From IMG/VR virus record IMGVR_UViG_3300037242_000184, positions 1 through 27,177 of that record: a stretch of DNA of 27,177 nt. One strand, 5' to 3'. Origin of the DNA: a virus. Shown one piece after another: positions 12,956 to 20,529 of the stretch. Within the stretch, counting starts at the first letter, position 1. Each line of letters starts with the position of its first letter. Made by a program: the position numbers and the translations under genes. The notes under the pieces are model-generated. The model did not search any database and was not told the DNA's origin. It saw nothing but the letters and a program-made list of their open reading frames with translations.

Positions 12956-12995
12956 CCGAATTGTGATCGGTTCCTTGATTAAGGACGTTGCGAAA

Positions 12996-13436
12996 ATGAA
13001 TACCGGCTTCAATCGGGCAGAGATAATGCGAGCGGCCTGGAACCAGGCCCGCGCTTGTCATCGGCAGGCCTCTACCAGCCATCACTACGCTGAACAGGCC
13101 CGCAGCCCCCGTATCAGGCTCGGTATCGAGCCCGAAGCGCCATTCACCCGCAAGATCAGCGAATTCTTCGCCCATGGGCTTCGTGCGGCTTGGGAACAGG
13201 CCAAGCGCAAAGCGGCCTTTGCCCGGCTCCCGACCAATCGTCAGACCGCAATTCAGAACGCCGTGATCGAATTGGCCTGCGCCGAAGCGATCGAGAATTT
13301 CCGCGTGGCGCAGCCGAAGATCGCGGCGGCGCATGCGGCGGCAAAGGCGGCGGAACTCGATCTCTCCACGCATTTCTGTGACGAGGCGCTGCGGGCCGTG
13401 CGGCCGGCTGGCGTGATTGAGGAGCGATGCGCATGA
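12996..13436 (+). CDS. First rightward early protein, unknown, 146 aa
   Basis: The ATG at 12996 has AAGGA ten bases upstream; an earlier ATG at 12953 lies inside the promoter and is rejected. The product is helical, rich in alanine and arginine (FNRAEIMRAAWNQARACHRQ, then GLRAAWEQAKRKAAFARLP), with no recognised domain. It takes the position of cro in lambda but does not look like an HTH protein. Its stop overlaps the next start. Confidence 0.65.
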   Translation: MNTGFNRAEIMRAAWNQARACHRQASTSHHYAEQARSPRIRLGIEPEAPFTRKISEFFAHGLRAAWEQAKRKAAFARLPTNRQTAIQNAVIELACAEAIENFRVAQPKIAAAHAAAKAAELDLSTHFCDEALRAVRPAGVIEERCA

Positions 13437-13678
13437 GTTGGTCGCGGTATCGCGAAAAGACAAAGAACGGTTATGTGATTCATGCCGATGTCGAAAGCGG
13501 GGATGGTCGCACACTTTGCGGCTACGCCCTCGAAGGATCGTGTGTTGACGGTGAAACCGATACCGGGGCTGAAATAACCGAACGCGGCAAGATCAACTGC
13601 CCCGATTGTCTGCGAATCATCCGGCATTGCAAACAAATCCCGCAAACTGTACTCGATTGGAGTTATTTAATCCCGTGA
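13433..13678 (+). CDS. Small Cys-containing protein, 81 aa
   Basis: The preferred start is the ATG at 13433, in an ATGA overlap; the ATG at 13427 adds only two residues. The product has single cysteines in LCGY and GSCVD and a C-terminal CPDC pair followed by RIIRHC, perhaps a small zinc ribbon. No family is recognised. Confidence 0.55.
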   Translation: MSWSRYREKTKNGYVIHADVESGDGRTLCGYALEGSCVDGETDTGAEITERGKINCPDCLRIIRHCKQIPQTVLDWSYLIP

Positions 13679-14253
13679 CCTCCGCTCCCACCCCTCTCCA
13701 ATCCGCATGTGACGCCGCGAGCGATGAAGTCGAGCGCGTGGTCACGCAGATCTATCGTCGTTTCAACGATTGGAGCAAGCGCGGCTTCGGGCCTGACGAT
13801 GTGACGTGGTGCGAAGTCAAAGCGAACATTATCGAACTGGTCACGGCGATGCCGCGCGCCCCGCAGGAGTCTGTCAACGCGCAGATGTTGGAGGCGCTGG
13901 AGAAGATCGTCGCTGCCACGCAAAACCTCTGCGACAACTGGTATCCGGATGTAGATCAAGAGACAGCACGAAGTGCAGCGAAAGAGGAAATCGAAACTGC
14001 CCGCGCCGCCATTGCAGCCGCCGAGGCCGCGCCGAAGGATGAGTGGCAGCCGATTGAAAGCGCGCCGAGGGATGGAACGCGATTCCTCGCCTTCGCGCAT
14101 CAAGTCGATTCATTCGGCGAATGTGACTTCATTGGCACCTGCGAATGGAAAGGTGCTCTTGTAGAAGGCGGCTGGTCGTTTGGATTTCCAGCAAGCCCGA
14201 CCAACTGGTGCCCGTTCCCCGCTCCGCCATCTCAACCGGAGCCGGGACGATGA
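13675..14253 (+). CDS. Early protein with DUF551-like C-terminus, 192 aa
   Basis: The start is GTG at 13675, in a GTGA overlap with the previous stop; a longer frame from 13606 runs over that gene. The order is an N-terminal PLQSACDAASDEVERV segment, a helical middle with RAPQESVNAQMLEALEKIV, an alanine-rich IAAAEAAPKDEWQPIESAP hinge, and a C-terminal domain beginning DGTRFLAFAHQ and ending NWCPFPAPP. The WQPIESAPRDGT...F.PFP pattern is that of DUF551-like phage proteins. It is related to the gene at 24564, with which it shares a 46-bp identical DNA stretch in the hinge. Confidence 0.7.
   Translation: MTSAPTPLQSACDAASDEVERVVTQIYRRFNDWSKRGFGPDDVTWCEVKANIIELVTAMPRAPQESVNAQMLEALEKIVAATQNLCDNWYPDVDQETARSAAKEEIETARAAIAAAEAAPKDEWQPIESAPRDGTRFLAFAHQVDSFGECDFIGTCEWKGALVEGGWSFGFPASPTNWCPFPAPPSQPEPGR
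14008..14053 (+). repeat. 46-bp direct repeat, copy 1
   Basis: These 46 bases are identical to 24948-24993, more than 10 kb away and in the same orientation. Both copies encode the AIAAAEAAPKDEWQP hinge of two related proteins. Shorter identical stretches lie at the GATGAAGTCGAGCGCGTGG near 13723/24709 and at the C-terminal CGTTCCCCGCTCCGCCA. Confidence 0.8.
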
Positions 14254-14609
14254 CTCCCCTTCAATCCGCATGCGCGGCTGCAATGGCCACGATCAAAGCG
14301 CTCGCTGATTCGCCGGTTGCCGGCATGATCGGCCTCTATATCCAGCGCGAGCCGGAAGCCATCGAAGCGCTCGGCGACGCGGCAAGCGCCATCGCACCAT
14401 CGATCGACAACCTGTTCGCCACGATCTCATCCGAAGCCGACGTGGCAGGCGATTACGACAACGGGCTGATCATCGATCAAATCGCCGATGGCCTGGCACC
14501 CGCGCTGCGCCGCGCAGCCGAGGAGCTTTACGAAGATCAAGAGGTGAGCCCGCGCGAGGACCGGCGTCGCGCAGCCGAGGCGCGGGATGAGTTTCGGAGG
14601 GGCGCGTGA
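14250..14609 (+). CDS. Unknown early protein, 119 aa
   Basis: The ATG at 14250 overlaps the previous TGA. The N-terminus MTPLQSACAAAMATIKAL repeats that of the preceding protein (TPLQSACDAA), as if a short start cassette had been copied. The rest is an acidic helical protein ending with a charged helix (AEARDEFRRGA). No family is recognised. Confidence 0.6.
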   Translation: MTPLQSACAAAMATIKALADSPVAGMIGLYIQREPEAIEALGDAASAIAPSIDNLFATISSEADVAGDYDNGLIIDQIADGLAPALRRAAEELYEDQEVSPREDRRRAAEARDEFRRGA

Positions 14610-15025
14610 TGATGAGCTGGGATGACGTGATCGCCTTTTACGGTGCCGACGCAAGCGACTGGCTGGCCAGGTGGGATCGCGGCGAAATCGTCCACACGAT
14701 CGAAATGGGCGGCTTGTCCCCCGGCTACGAACAATGCATCCAAATCACCTGCGCCGAGATCCTGCGCTGGTTTCTCGATCATAAGCCCGACGCCGCGAAA
14801 TGCCACGACAAAGAAACGCGGCAGTCCGTTCTCAAGGATCTTGAAGCGGCCATTCACAAAATCGAAGTCGTCAAGCGTCTTGGCCTCTCTGGCGCGCAGT
14901 GGAGTCTCGCCGTCAATCTTGCTGCGAACATTTATGAGCGCGGCCCCATCGCCGTCATGACAGACCCGCGTATCGCTGATCGCCGGATTCAGGCGTGTCG
15001 CGATTTCCCAGGGGCGCAGCCATGA
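14609..15025 (+). CDS. Unknown early protein, 138 aa
   Basis: GTG 14606, ATG 14609 and ATG 14612 are all possible; the GGAGG at 14596-14600 best suits 14609. The product contains DWLARWDRGEIVHTIEMGGL, then SPGYEQCIQITCAEILRWFL and a C-terminal LGLSGAQWSLAVNLAANIYE helix pair. It resembles conserved but uncharacterised rhizobial phage proteins. It is probably cytoplasmic. Confidence 0.6.
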   Translation: MMSWDDVIAFYGADASDWLARWDRGEIVHTIEMGGLSPGYEQCIQITCAEILRWFLDHKPDAAKCHDKETRQSVLKDLEAAIHKIEVVKRLGLSGAQWSLAVNLAANIYERGPIAVMTDPRIADRRIQACRDFPGAQP

Positions 15026-15399
15026 CCTCCTCCCCCAAAATGCGCGTCAACCGGATCTTGCGAGTCGCAGATGCGATTGTTGGGCTGCGCAAAGTCAGGA
15101 AGCTCATCGCCGGGGGGTGGACGCGGGGAACTTTTGCACGAAACGCCCGTGGTGTGCCAGTCCAGGCTCAAGATAAGCGGGCAGTGCGGTTCTGTCCTAG
15201 CGGGGCATGTTGGCGAGTGGGCGGCGCCTGGCGCCTCATTCGCCTTATCGAAGCGGAGATCGGGCCTCGGGCAACGCTTAACATCTGGAACGATCGCCCC
15301 GAGAGGACCAAAGCTGAAGTCCTCGCCCTCATTGATAAGACGATCGCTGCCGAAAAATCCCGTCGCGCCGATGCACGGAAGCGGAGGGCGGCGGCATGA
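15022..15399 (+). CDS. DUF6197 family protein, 125 aa
   Basis: The start at 15022 overlaps the previous TGA. The sequence follows the DUF6197 pattern: a helix, then GGWTRGTFARNARGVPVQ, then KRAVRFCPSGACWRVGG, and IWNDRPERTKAEVLALIDKT at the C-terminus. The family is frequent in actinobacterial and alphaproteobacterial phages; its function is not known. It ends with a basic tail. Confidence 0.75.
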   Translation: MTSSPKMRVNRILRVADAIVGLRKVRKLIAGGWTRGTFARNARGVPVQAQDKRAVRFCPSGACWRVGGAWRLIRLIEAEIGPRATLNIWNDRPERTKAEVLALIDKTIAAEKSRRADARKRRAAA

Positions 15400-15668
15400 G
15401 CTACGGATTTACCTGTTTCAACTGCACTGAGAGCATCGACTTTGACGATCTGCCGACTCTGATCGATGAGAACGGCAACGATGTCCTGCCGCCTAGGGAT
15501 TGCAATGCGATCGATGACGAAGCCGAGCGCCGCGCTGGTCTTTTAGGTTGGTGCATCGGGCATCTGAACGGCCCCGCCCAGGGTTACATTTCATGTCCGA
15601 ACTGCCGCGAGGCAATGTTTGATGCGCGTCCTCTTGGGCGTCGTGCCCAGCGGAGGGCTGCGCCATGA
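15396..15668 (+). CDS. Small zinc-ribbon-like protein, 90 aa
   Basis: Two CxxC knuckles, CFNC at about residues 7-10 and CPNC near residue 68, frame a 60-residue acidic middle. They probably bind one zinc. The C-terminus is basic (GRRAQRRAAP). It overlaps both neighbours by four bases. No family is recognised. Confidence 0.6.
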   Translation: MSYGFTCFNCTESIDFDDLPTLIDENGNDVLPPRDCNAIDDEAERRAGLLGWCIGHLNGPAQGYISCPNCREAMFDARPLGRRAQRRAAP

Positions 15669-16249
15669 CGCGCTCACATCGAAAACTGCAAGCCGCGTGC
15701 GACGCCTTTAATGCTGTGCATCCTATAGGATCCACTATTCGAGTTTTTCCCGGCGATATACGCGGCCGACTCGATGAGGTTCAGATTATTGAGCCCGGCG
15801 CCTACGTCCTGAGCGCGTACACTGCGGTCGTGCAGGTGACGGGAGGCCACCGATGCATCGCGCTCTCGCATGTCTGGGGATCAGCCATCACCGCCCCTCA
15901 ATCCGAAGCGAAGGCGACGCATACGCCGGGGCCGTGGGGTTTCATACCTCATACGCCACGTTCGATCGACCTTTTGCGTGATCACTGGGAGGTCGGTCAG
16001 GTCAATGCGCCTAATTTCGGCTGCGCCATCGTCTTTGGCTCTGAAGCCAACGCGCGCCTGATCGCCGCATCGTGGGATTTGCTTCAGGCCGCGCAACTCT
16101 TGGAGAATGCCGAGGCTGCGCGTTGCGGCTGCGACGAGTGCGAAGATGAAGGGGAGCCCGAGTGCTGCAGCAAGTGCTTCCCTCTATTCGATGATGCCCG
16201 TGTCAAGCGGCGTCTCGCCATCGCAAAAGCTCTCGGAGCGCAGCTATGA
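15665..16249 (+). CDS. Two-module early protein (apparent fusion), 194 aa
   Basis: Residues 1-75 (LQAACDAFNAVHPIGSTIRV, ending ALSHVWG) are a small beta-rich module usually seen as its own phage protein. Residues 85-194 are a second familiar phage module: THTPGPWGF, then SEANARLIAASWDLLQAAQL, a cysteine cluster CGCDECEDEGEPECCSKC, and a helical tail. The join at about residues 76-84 (SAITAPQSE) resembles a start-region cassette of the neighbours (PLQSAC-like). The product may bind zinc. Function unknown. Confidence 0.65.
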   Translation: MTRSHRKLQAACDAFNAVHPIGSTIRVFPGDIRGRLDEVQIIEPGAYVLSAYTAVVQVTGGHRCIALSHVWGSAITAPQSEAKATHTPGPWGFIPHTPRSIDLLRDHWEVGQVNAPNFGCAIVFGSEANARLIAASWDLLQAAQLLENAEAARCGCDECEDEGEPECCSKCFPLFDDARVKRRLAIAKALGAQL

Positions 16250-16767
16250 CCGCCGTGCTCCAGCAATCCGACCCGATGCAATTGGCGATCGCAAAAACCG
16301 CCGACATTTCTTCCTGCGGCCTCTATCGCTATCTTCTCACACGTAGATGGGCCGATGGCGATATGCTCGGCTTCGTCATGCTCAATCCATCTACTGCCGA
16401 TGCGTCGATTGACGACCCGACGATTTGCAGATGCATGGGATTCGCGCGGCGTGAAAATCTGAGTGGGATTATCGTTGCCAACATCTTCGGATTTCGCGCA
16501 ATTCAGCCAGTGCAGCTTCTCAAGGCGGCCGATCCTATCGGCCCCGGCAATGATGAAGCAATCCGAACCGTAGCGAGGATTGCGGAACTCATTGTTTGCG
16601 CGTGGGGTGCGGGTAAATCCGGCAGATTTAGCTATGCGGGACGGCGTGCCGTAGGCATTCTCAAGGCGGAAGGTGCCGCGCTTGTGTGTCTTGGGCGCAC
16701 GACGAATCGTGAGCCCCGCCACCCCCTTTATATTCGCGCCGATCAACCGCTGGAGCCGTTTCCATGA
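16246..16767 (+). CDS. DUF1643 domain protein, 173 aa
   Basis: The protein shows the DUF1643 signature in order: YRYLLTRRWADGDMLGFVML, NPSTADASIDDPTICRC, IIVANIFGFRAIQPVQL, IGPGNDEAI and VCAWGAGKSGRF. The family is widespread in phages and mobile regions and has no confirmed activity. The length is normal for the family. It overlaps its neighbours by four bases. Confidence 0.85.
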   Translation: MTAVLQQSDPMQLAIAKTADISSCGLYRYLLTRRWADGDMLGFVMLNPSTADASIDDPTICRCMGFARRENLSGIIVANIFGFRAIQPVQLLKAADPIGPGNDEAIRTVARIAELIVCAWGAGKSGRFSYAGRRAVGILKAEGAALVCLGRTTNREPRHPLYIRADQPLEPFP

Positions 16768-17042
16768 CCGCGCCCTCTGCCGCGCAATCCATGTGCTGCC
16801 GCTGCGGCACGTGCCAGCGCAGCACACATGCGGTCAGAAAACGAGTTGCACAACGAATCGTGAGCGTTTTCCGAAAGAGGGCCGCAGATGAGCATAGCAC
16901 TTTCCATTGGATTCTTCATGATGGCGATCGTGGCAAACATTTTCACGCCGAGCGACCATCTCCCATTCTGGGCGCTTCTCGTTATGTCGAATATCTGGAG
17001 CGCGACGAGCGTCATAATCTCGCGATCCAACCGCAAGGATGA
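16764..17042 (+). CDS. Doubtful small Cys-rich protein, 92 aa
   Basis: The frame starts at an ATGA overlap with the DUF1643 stop and opens with MCCRCGTC, a possible metal site, and a basic stretch. From 16888 on it runs across the better supported membrane protein gene in another frame, and that half has no protein-like pattern. The start is well placed, so a short protein here is likely, but the full length may not be conserved. Confidence 0.35.
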   Translation: MTAPSAAQSMCCRCGTCQRSTHAVRKRVAQRIVSVFRKRAADEHSTFHWILHDGDRGKHFHAERPSPILGASRYVEYLERDERHNLAIQPQG

Positions 17043-17055
17043 AAACCGTGAATGA
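16888..17055 (+). CDS. Small two-helix membrane protein, 55 aa
   Basis: The ATG at 16888 is preceded by AGAGGG. The product has two hydrophobic helices, about residues 3-20 (IALSIGFFMMAIVANIF) and 26-46 (LPFWALLVMSNIWSATSVII), and ends in a charged tail SRSNRKDENRE. It is probably an inner-membrane protein. Its TGA overlaps the GTG of the next gene by a few bases. The hydrophobic pattern is too regular for chance, so I prefer it to the overlapping 92-aa frame. Confidence 0.65.
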   Translation: MSIALSIGFFMMAIVANIFTPSDHLPFWALLVMSNIWSATSVIISRSNRKDENRE

Positions 17056-17953
17056 CCAAACACCAGCTGGCCTCGGACATAATAATCCGCCGTTGCCCGA
17101 GCAAATCTCGCAGGCCCGCGTCGAACTTCCAGAGCAGGTCACCGCCTATCTCAATGAGCATTATCGAGATCGGCTCGACCAAGTGACGGAACTTCTCGAC
17201 CGCGCGCGCGATATCCCCAAAGTCATCGAAGACGACGAGACGATGGGGGAGGCGGCGAAGATCATCAAAGACCTTCGAGATCTCGGGCGCGCCCTCGATA
17301 CCGCCCGCGAAACCGAGAAGGGGCCATATTTCCGTTCCTCGCAGAGCGCCGACAATTTCTTCTTTGGGCTGATCGATAAGATCGCCCGCCGCGTAACGGC
17401 AAACCGGCCTGGCGCGGCCGATGTCCTTCAACAGCGCGTCAATGACTGGAATCAGCGCAAGCTCGCAGCCGAGCGGGAAGCTCGCCGCCAAGTCGAAGAA
17501 GCGGCGCGCCGGGAAGCCGAAGAGGCCGCTCGCCAAGCCGCCGTCGCCGCAGTCACGGCCGAGGAGGATCGCCTGGCGGCCGAGCGCGCCCGCAAGCCGG
17601 AGACGCAGGCCGCCAAGGAAGCCGTTGCGGACCTTTCCGAGACGAACGCGGCAGCGGCCAGGGCCGAAGCCGGAATTGCCGCCGACAAGGCCCAGGAAGC
17701 CCGCGTGGCGACTTTCGCCAAGGCGGCGGATATTGTCCGCCATCGTGTCGAAGACGGCCCGACAGTGACGATGACGACGGAGTCCTATGCGGTCGTGACT
17801 GACTTTGACGCGCTCGACGCCGCAGTTCTTTGGCCATTCGTCGACAACGCGGCGAAGGAGAAAGCGCTCCGAGCATGGGCGAAAGTCCACAACTTCAACA
17901 AGGCGATGTCCGGTGCCGAGGTCGGTCGCCGGCAGAAGACGGTGGTGCGGTGA
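17048..17953 (+). CDS. Long coiled-coil early protein with HNNPP start, 301 aa
   Basis: The start is GTG at 17048, eight bases after AAGGA (17035-17039); the ATG at 17039 sits on that site. The N-terminus NDQTPAGLGHNNPP is typical of a rhizobial phage family found just before the recombination genes. Residues 115-225 are a long coiled coil rich in A, E, R and K. A small folded C-terminal domain follows (VTDFDALDAAVLWPFV, then LRAWAKVHNFNKAMSGAEV). It may be a structural partner of the ERF protein or a nuclease inhibitor; this is inference from position. Confidence 0.7.
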   Translation: MNDQTPAGLGHNNPPLPEQISQARVELPEQVTAYLNEHYRDRLDQVTELLDRARDIPKVIEDDETMGEAAKIIKDLRDLGRALDTARETEKGPYFRSSQSADNFFFGLIDKIARRVTANRPGAADVLQQRVNDWNQRKLAAEREARRQVEEAARREAEEAARQAAVAAVTAEEDRLAAERARKPETQAAKEAVADLSETNAAAARAEAGIAADKAQEARVATFAKAADIVRHRVEDGPTVTMTTESYAVVTDFDALDAAVLWPFVDNAAKEKALRAWAKVHNFNKAMSGAEVGRRQKTVVR

Positions 17954-18240
17954 TGGGCGCGCTTCATAAATGTGAAGGATTAACTCCGAAGGCTGGATAC
18001 GGGAGCGCCGTCATTGACTGCATTGAGAACGAAGATGACACTCTTTGGGTCGGCAACGATGAATATAGCTCCCAGGTAGGATTCTGTCCTTATTGCGGGT
18101 TCAAAGCCAAAAAGATGCCTCCGATTGATGTGGCCAGCATGTTCTGCGGTGCTAGGCGCGGCACCCCTGCAGAAAAAGCGGCGGAGCAGGCGCGCCTGGA
18201 GGAGATTTTCACATTGCTCGGCTATGCGGTCGTGCGATGA
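17953..18240 (+). CDS. Small zinc-ribbon protein, 95 aa
   Basis: The ATG at 17953 shares a base with the previous stop (TGATG). The product has CEGL, VIDCIENEDDTLWVGNDEY and a clear FCPYCGFKAK knuckle, a pattern seen in conserved uncharacterised phage proteins. The C-terminal part is a single helix. It probably binds zinc. Confidence 0.65.
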   Translation: MGALHKCEGLTPKAGYGSAVIDCIENEDDTLWVGNDEYSSQVGFCPYCGFKAKKMPPIDVASMFCGARRGTPAEKAAEQARLEEIFTLLGYAVVR

Positions 18241-18866
18241 ACATCACCGAATGCTCGTGCGAGAAATGTCGGAGCGAATGCGGGCGCGTTCCAGGATGGG
18301 TTTTCCCTTGTGAAGCAATCGAAGGTGGCGTGATGGGCATGGACATTCACGGCGTGAAGCCGACCAGCGAAGCCGGAAAGTATTTCAGGCGCAACATTTG
18401 GGGGTGGCGACCGCTCGCGCAATGCGTGACGATACTCTGCCCGAAAGAAACGGCGCTCTGCAAACACTGGCAATCGAATGATGGCGACGGCCTGGATGGT
18501 CCAGGCGCGCGAGATCTCGCGGTTGCCTTGCAGGATAGGATCGATGTCGGCGACATACGCACTTACGTCAAGATTAGGGATGACATGCTTGCGTCGCTGC
18601 CAAACGAGACATGCGAGTGGTGCGGCGGAACTGGGACACGGCGTGATTCTATTGGCGTCGCTAGCGGACAGCCGGAGTGCAAGATCCCGGCCGACGCCAA
18701 ATGGATGGGCGGAGCGCATCCGCGGGCCGGACAAATCGGGTCGTGCAACGCTTGCGACGGCCGCGGCTTCAACCGGCCGAACCTGGCCGCATATCCGCTC
18801 GAAGAAAATGACGTCACGGAATTCATCGAGTTTTTGCGCGACTGCGGCGGCTTCGAGATTGATTGA
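18237..18866 (+). CDS. Cys-rich early protein with DnaJ-type zinc motifs, apparent fusion, 209 aa
   Basis: Residues 1-28 hold a cysteine module (CSCEKCRSECGRVPGWVFPC). Residues 33-90 (MGMDIHGVKPTSEAGKYFR, then NIWGWRPL) are the usual start of a separate phage family. Residues 125-180 contain CEWCGGTGTR and CNACDGRGF, paired CxxCxGxG knuckles like the DnaJ zinc domain. An internal ATG at 18333 would give the usual shorter protein, so either a fusion or two nested products is possible. The start at 18237 is in an ATGA overlap with the upstream gene. Confidence 0.6.
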   Translation: MNITECSCEKCRSECGRVPGWVFPCEAIEGGVMGMDIHGVKPTSEAGKYFRRNIWGWRPLAQCVTILCPKETALCKHWQSNDGDGLDGPGARDLAVALQDRIDVGDIRTYVKIRDDMLASLPNETCEWCGGTGTRRDSIGVASGQPECKIPADAKWMGGAHPRAGQIGSCNACDGRGFNRPNLAAYPLEENDVTEFIEFLRDCGGFEID

Positions 18867-18879
18867 GAAAGAACCTCCG

Positions 18880-19167
18880 ATGAGAGCACTTTACCCCATC
18901 GTCGGCACCAAATTTCGCGAAGGAGCCGAAGCGTTTCTCAAGACGCTCAAGGCCGGCGAGCCGCTGACGCTCGAACGCGAACCCGCCAACGCCTTTGATC
19001 CGCTCGCCGTCCAAGTCCATGCACGCGGCGTCTTCATCGGCTATCTGCCGAAGAAAGACCGGGCTGCGGTCGCGATGGCGATGGACGAGAACCCGCAGCT
19101 CGTCCCGAAGGCCGTTCTTCGCTTCTCCGCGAACAGCGGCTATCCGCACGCGGAGGTCGAAGAATGA
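18880..19167 (+). CDS. HIRAN-domain protein, 95 aa
   Basis: The whole protein is one HIRAN-like domain: LYPIVGTKFREGAEAFLKTL, then GEPLTLEREPANAFDPLAV with VFIGYLPKKDRAAVA. The DPLAVQV...IGYLP core is the family hallmark. HIRAN domains bind 3' ends of single-stranded DNA, as in HLTF, so a role in handling recombination or replication intermediates is likely. It lies a few genes upstream of ERF and YqaJ. The next gene overlaps by four bases. Confidence 0.8.
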   Translation: MRALYPIVGTKFREGAEAFLKTLKAGEPLTLEREPANAFDPLAVQVHARGVFIGYLPKKDRAAVAMAMDENPQLVPKAVLRFSANSGYPHAEVEE

Positions 19168-19397
19168 TGCCCGACCCGACGATTCGAGAGCCAGACCGGA
19201 TCACTATCAGATCGACCGATCCTGATGTTTTCCGCCTCTTCGAAAAGAGGAGCAAAACGGGTGAGCTGATCAATGTCTTCGGCCAGAAATGGTTCCTGGA
19301 GAGCTTTGATTATCCTTACGCGCTACCGAGTGGTGCGTTCAAATTTGAGGCTGTTCTTTGCAGGATCGTCGAATATGAGGTGGAGATCACAACATGA
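19164..19397 (+). CDS. Small unknown protein, 77 aa
   Basis: The product begins MMPDPTIREPDRITIRST and is a compact alpha/beta protein with aromatic-rich middle (KWFLESFDYPYALPSGAFKF). No family is recognised. Four-base overlaps on both sides support it. Confidence 0.55.
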   Translation: MMPDPTIREPDRITIRSTDPDVFRLFEKRSKTGELINVFGQKWFLESFDYPYALPSGAFKFEAVLCRIVEYEVEITT

Positions 19398-19579
19398 CAT
19401 TCCGCGAGTTCTGCAATGGCCTCCGCATGCTGCGCTCGATCGATTCCTCGGAGCTTCACGATCTGCCTTGGTATCCAGAATTCAATAAAGATCCCTACAG
19501 ATTCCTGATCACCTGCGCCGACGAGACCGCCGCGCGCATCTGGATAGTAATGCTCAAGCGAGGAGTGGCAGAGAAATGA
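19394..19579 (+). CDS. Small unknown protein, 61 aa
   Basis: The product begins MTFREFCNGLRMLRSIDSSE and ends with a helix (ADETAARIWIVMLKRGVAEK). It overlaps the ERF gene start by four bases and may act mainly with it. No family is recognised. Confidence 0.55.
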   Translation: MTFREFCNGLRMLRSIDSSELHDLPWYPEFNKDPYRFLITCADETAARIWIVMLKRGVAEK

Positions 19580-20529
19580 AAAAGCCGGACAAAATCGAGG
19601 CCGCTCCCCTTTTCGAAGGCGAGTCAGTCAAGGTCGGGGATGTCGTGACGAGCACCGATCTGCCCGATATGAAGATCATCGGAGTCCAGCCGAAACCGCG
19701 CAAGTCACAGGGCGTCCTGCCTCAAACGCGAGCCGTAGTTCCCGCCGCCCCAGCCAATCCCCTCGCGATGCTCCGCGATGTCATGGCGACAATCGAACGC
19801 GTGGCGGGTTCAAATATCAGCGCCGAAAATCTGGAAAAGATCCTGATGATGCAAGAGCGCATCATGGATCGGCAGGCGAAGCTCGCCTTCAACGAGGCTT
19901 TCGTCGCGATGGCGCCGAAACTCCCGCAGGTCACAAAGGACGGCCGGATCATTGCGAAAGGCGTCAGCAAGCAAACTGGGCGCGAATACGAACAGGACAC
20001 GCCCTATGCCAAATGGGAAACGATCTCGCCGCAGATCGTCCCGATCCTCTCCGAGCACGGCTTTTCGATCCGCCACCGCACTGAAACCGCCCCGGATCAC
20101 AAGATCCGCATCATCGCCATCCTCTACGGTCACGGCCATCAAGAGGAAAGCTACATGGATTTCGAGGTCGACTCGACCGGCAGCAAGAACAACGCACAGG
20201 GTCGCGTTTCGGCAACGACCTATGGACGGCGGATCACGGCGAGCGCGATCATCAATCTCGTGACGAAGGGCGAGGATGACGACGGCCGGGCGTCGGGCCG
20301 GCCACTGGTCGTCGGCGAGCCTTTGACCGAGGAGCAAGCCGGGAAGCTGATCGAGTTCTGCGATGCGGCCGAATTGGCACCGAGCGGCCTTTTGCAAGTT
20401 CTCAACAAGACGCGCCCGAAACCTCATCCAGTAGCCGCAACGCTGCGCGACATTCCATCCTCTCGATTTGATGAGGCCGTAAATTGGGTCCGCCAATATG
20501 AGGCAGAGAAAGGCGAGCGCAGCAAGTGA
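19576..20529 (+). CDS. ERF-family single-strand annealing protein, 317 aa
   Basis: After a 60-residue N-terminal region of low complexity, the ERF domain runs from about residue 85 to 235. It includes QAKLAFNEAFVAMAPKLPQV, TPYAKWETISPQIVPILSEH, and the diagnostic SATTYGRRITASAIINLVTK followed by GEDDDG. ERF proteins anneal complementary single strands in phage recombination, acting with an exonuclease. The partner is the YqaJ-type gene directly downstream, which overlaps by four bases, and a RuvC-like resolvase lies on the other arm. The C-terminal 80 residues are probably an interaction domain. Confidence 0.9.
   Translation: MKKPDKIEAAPLFEGESVKVGDVVTSTDLPDMKIIGVQPKPRKSQGVLPQTRAVVPAAPANPLAMLRDVMATIERVAGSNISAENLEKILMMQERIMDRQAKLAFNEAFVAMAPKLPQVTKDGRIIAKGVSKQTGREYEQDTPYAKWETISPQIVPILSEHGFSIRHRTETAPDHKIRIIAILYGHGHQEESYMDFEVDSTGSKNNAQGRVSATTYGRRITASAIINLVTKGEDDDGRASGRPLVVGEPLTEEQAGKLIEFCDAAELAPSGLLQVLNKTRPKPHPVAATLRDIPSSRFDEAVNWVRQYEAEKGERSK

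Noticed and set aside
18290-18312. Further operator-like site with GGGTTTTCCC
   Set aside because: It lacks the left half of the consensus and lies inside a gene with no promoter boxes.
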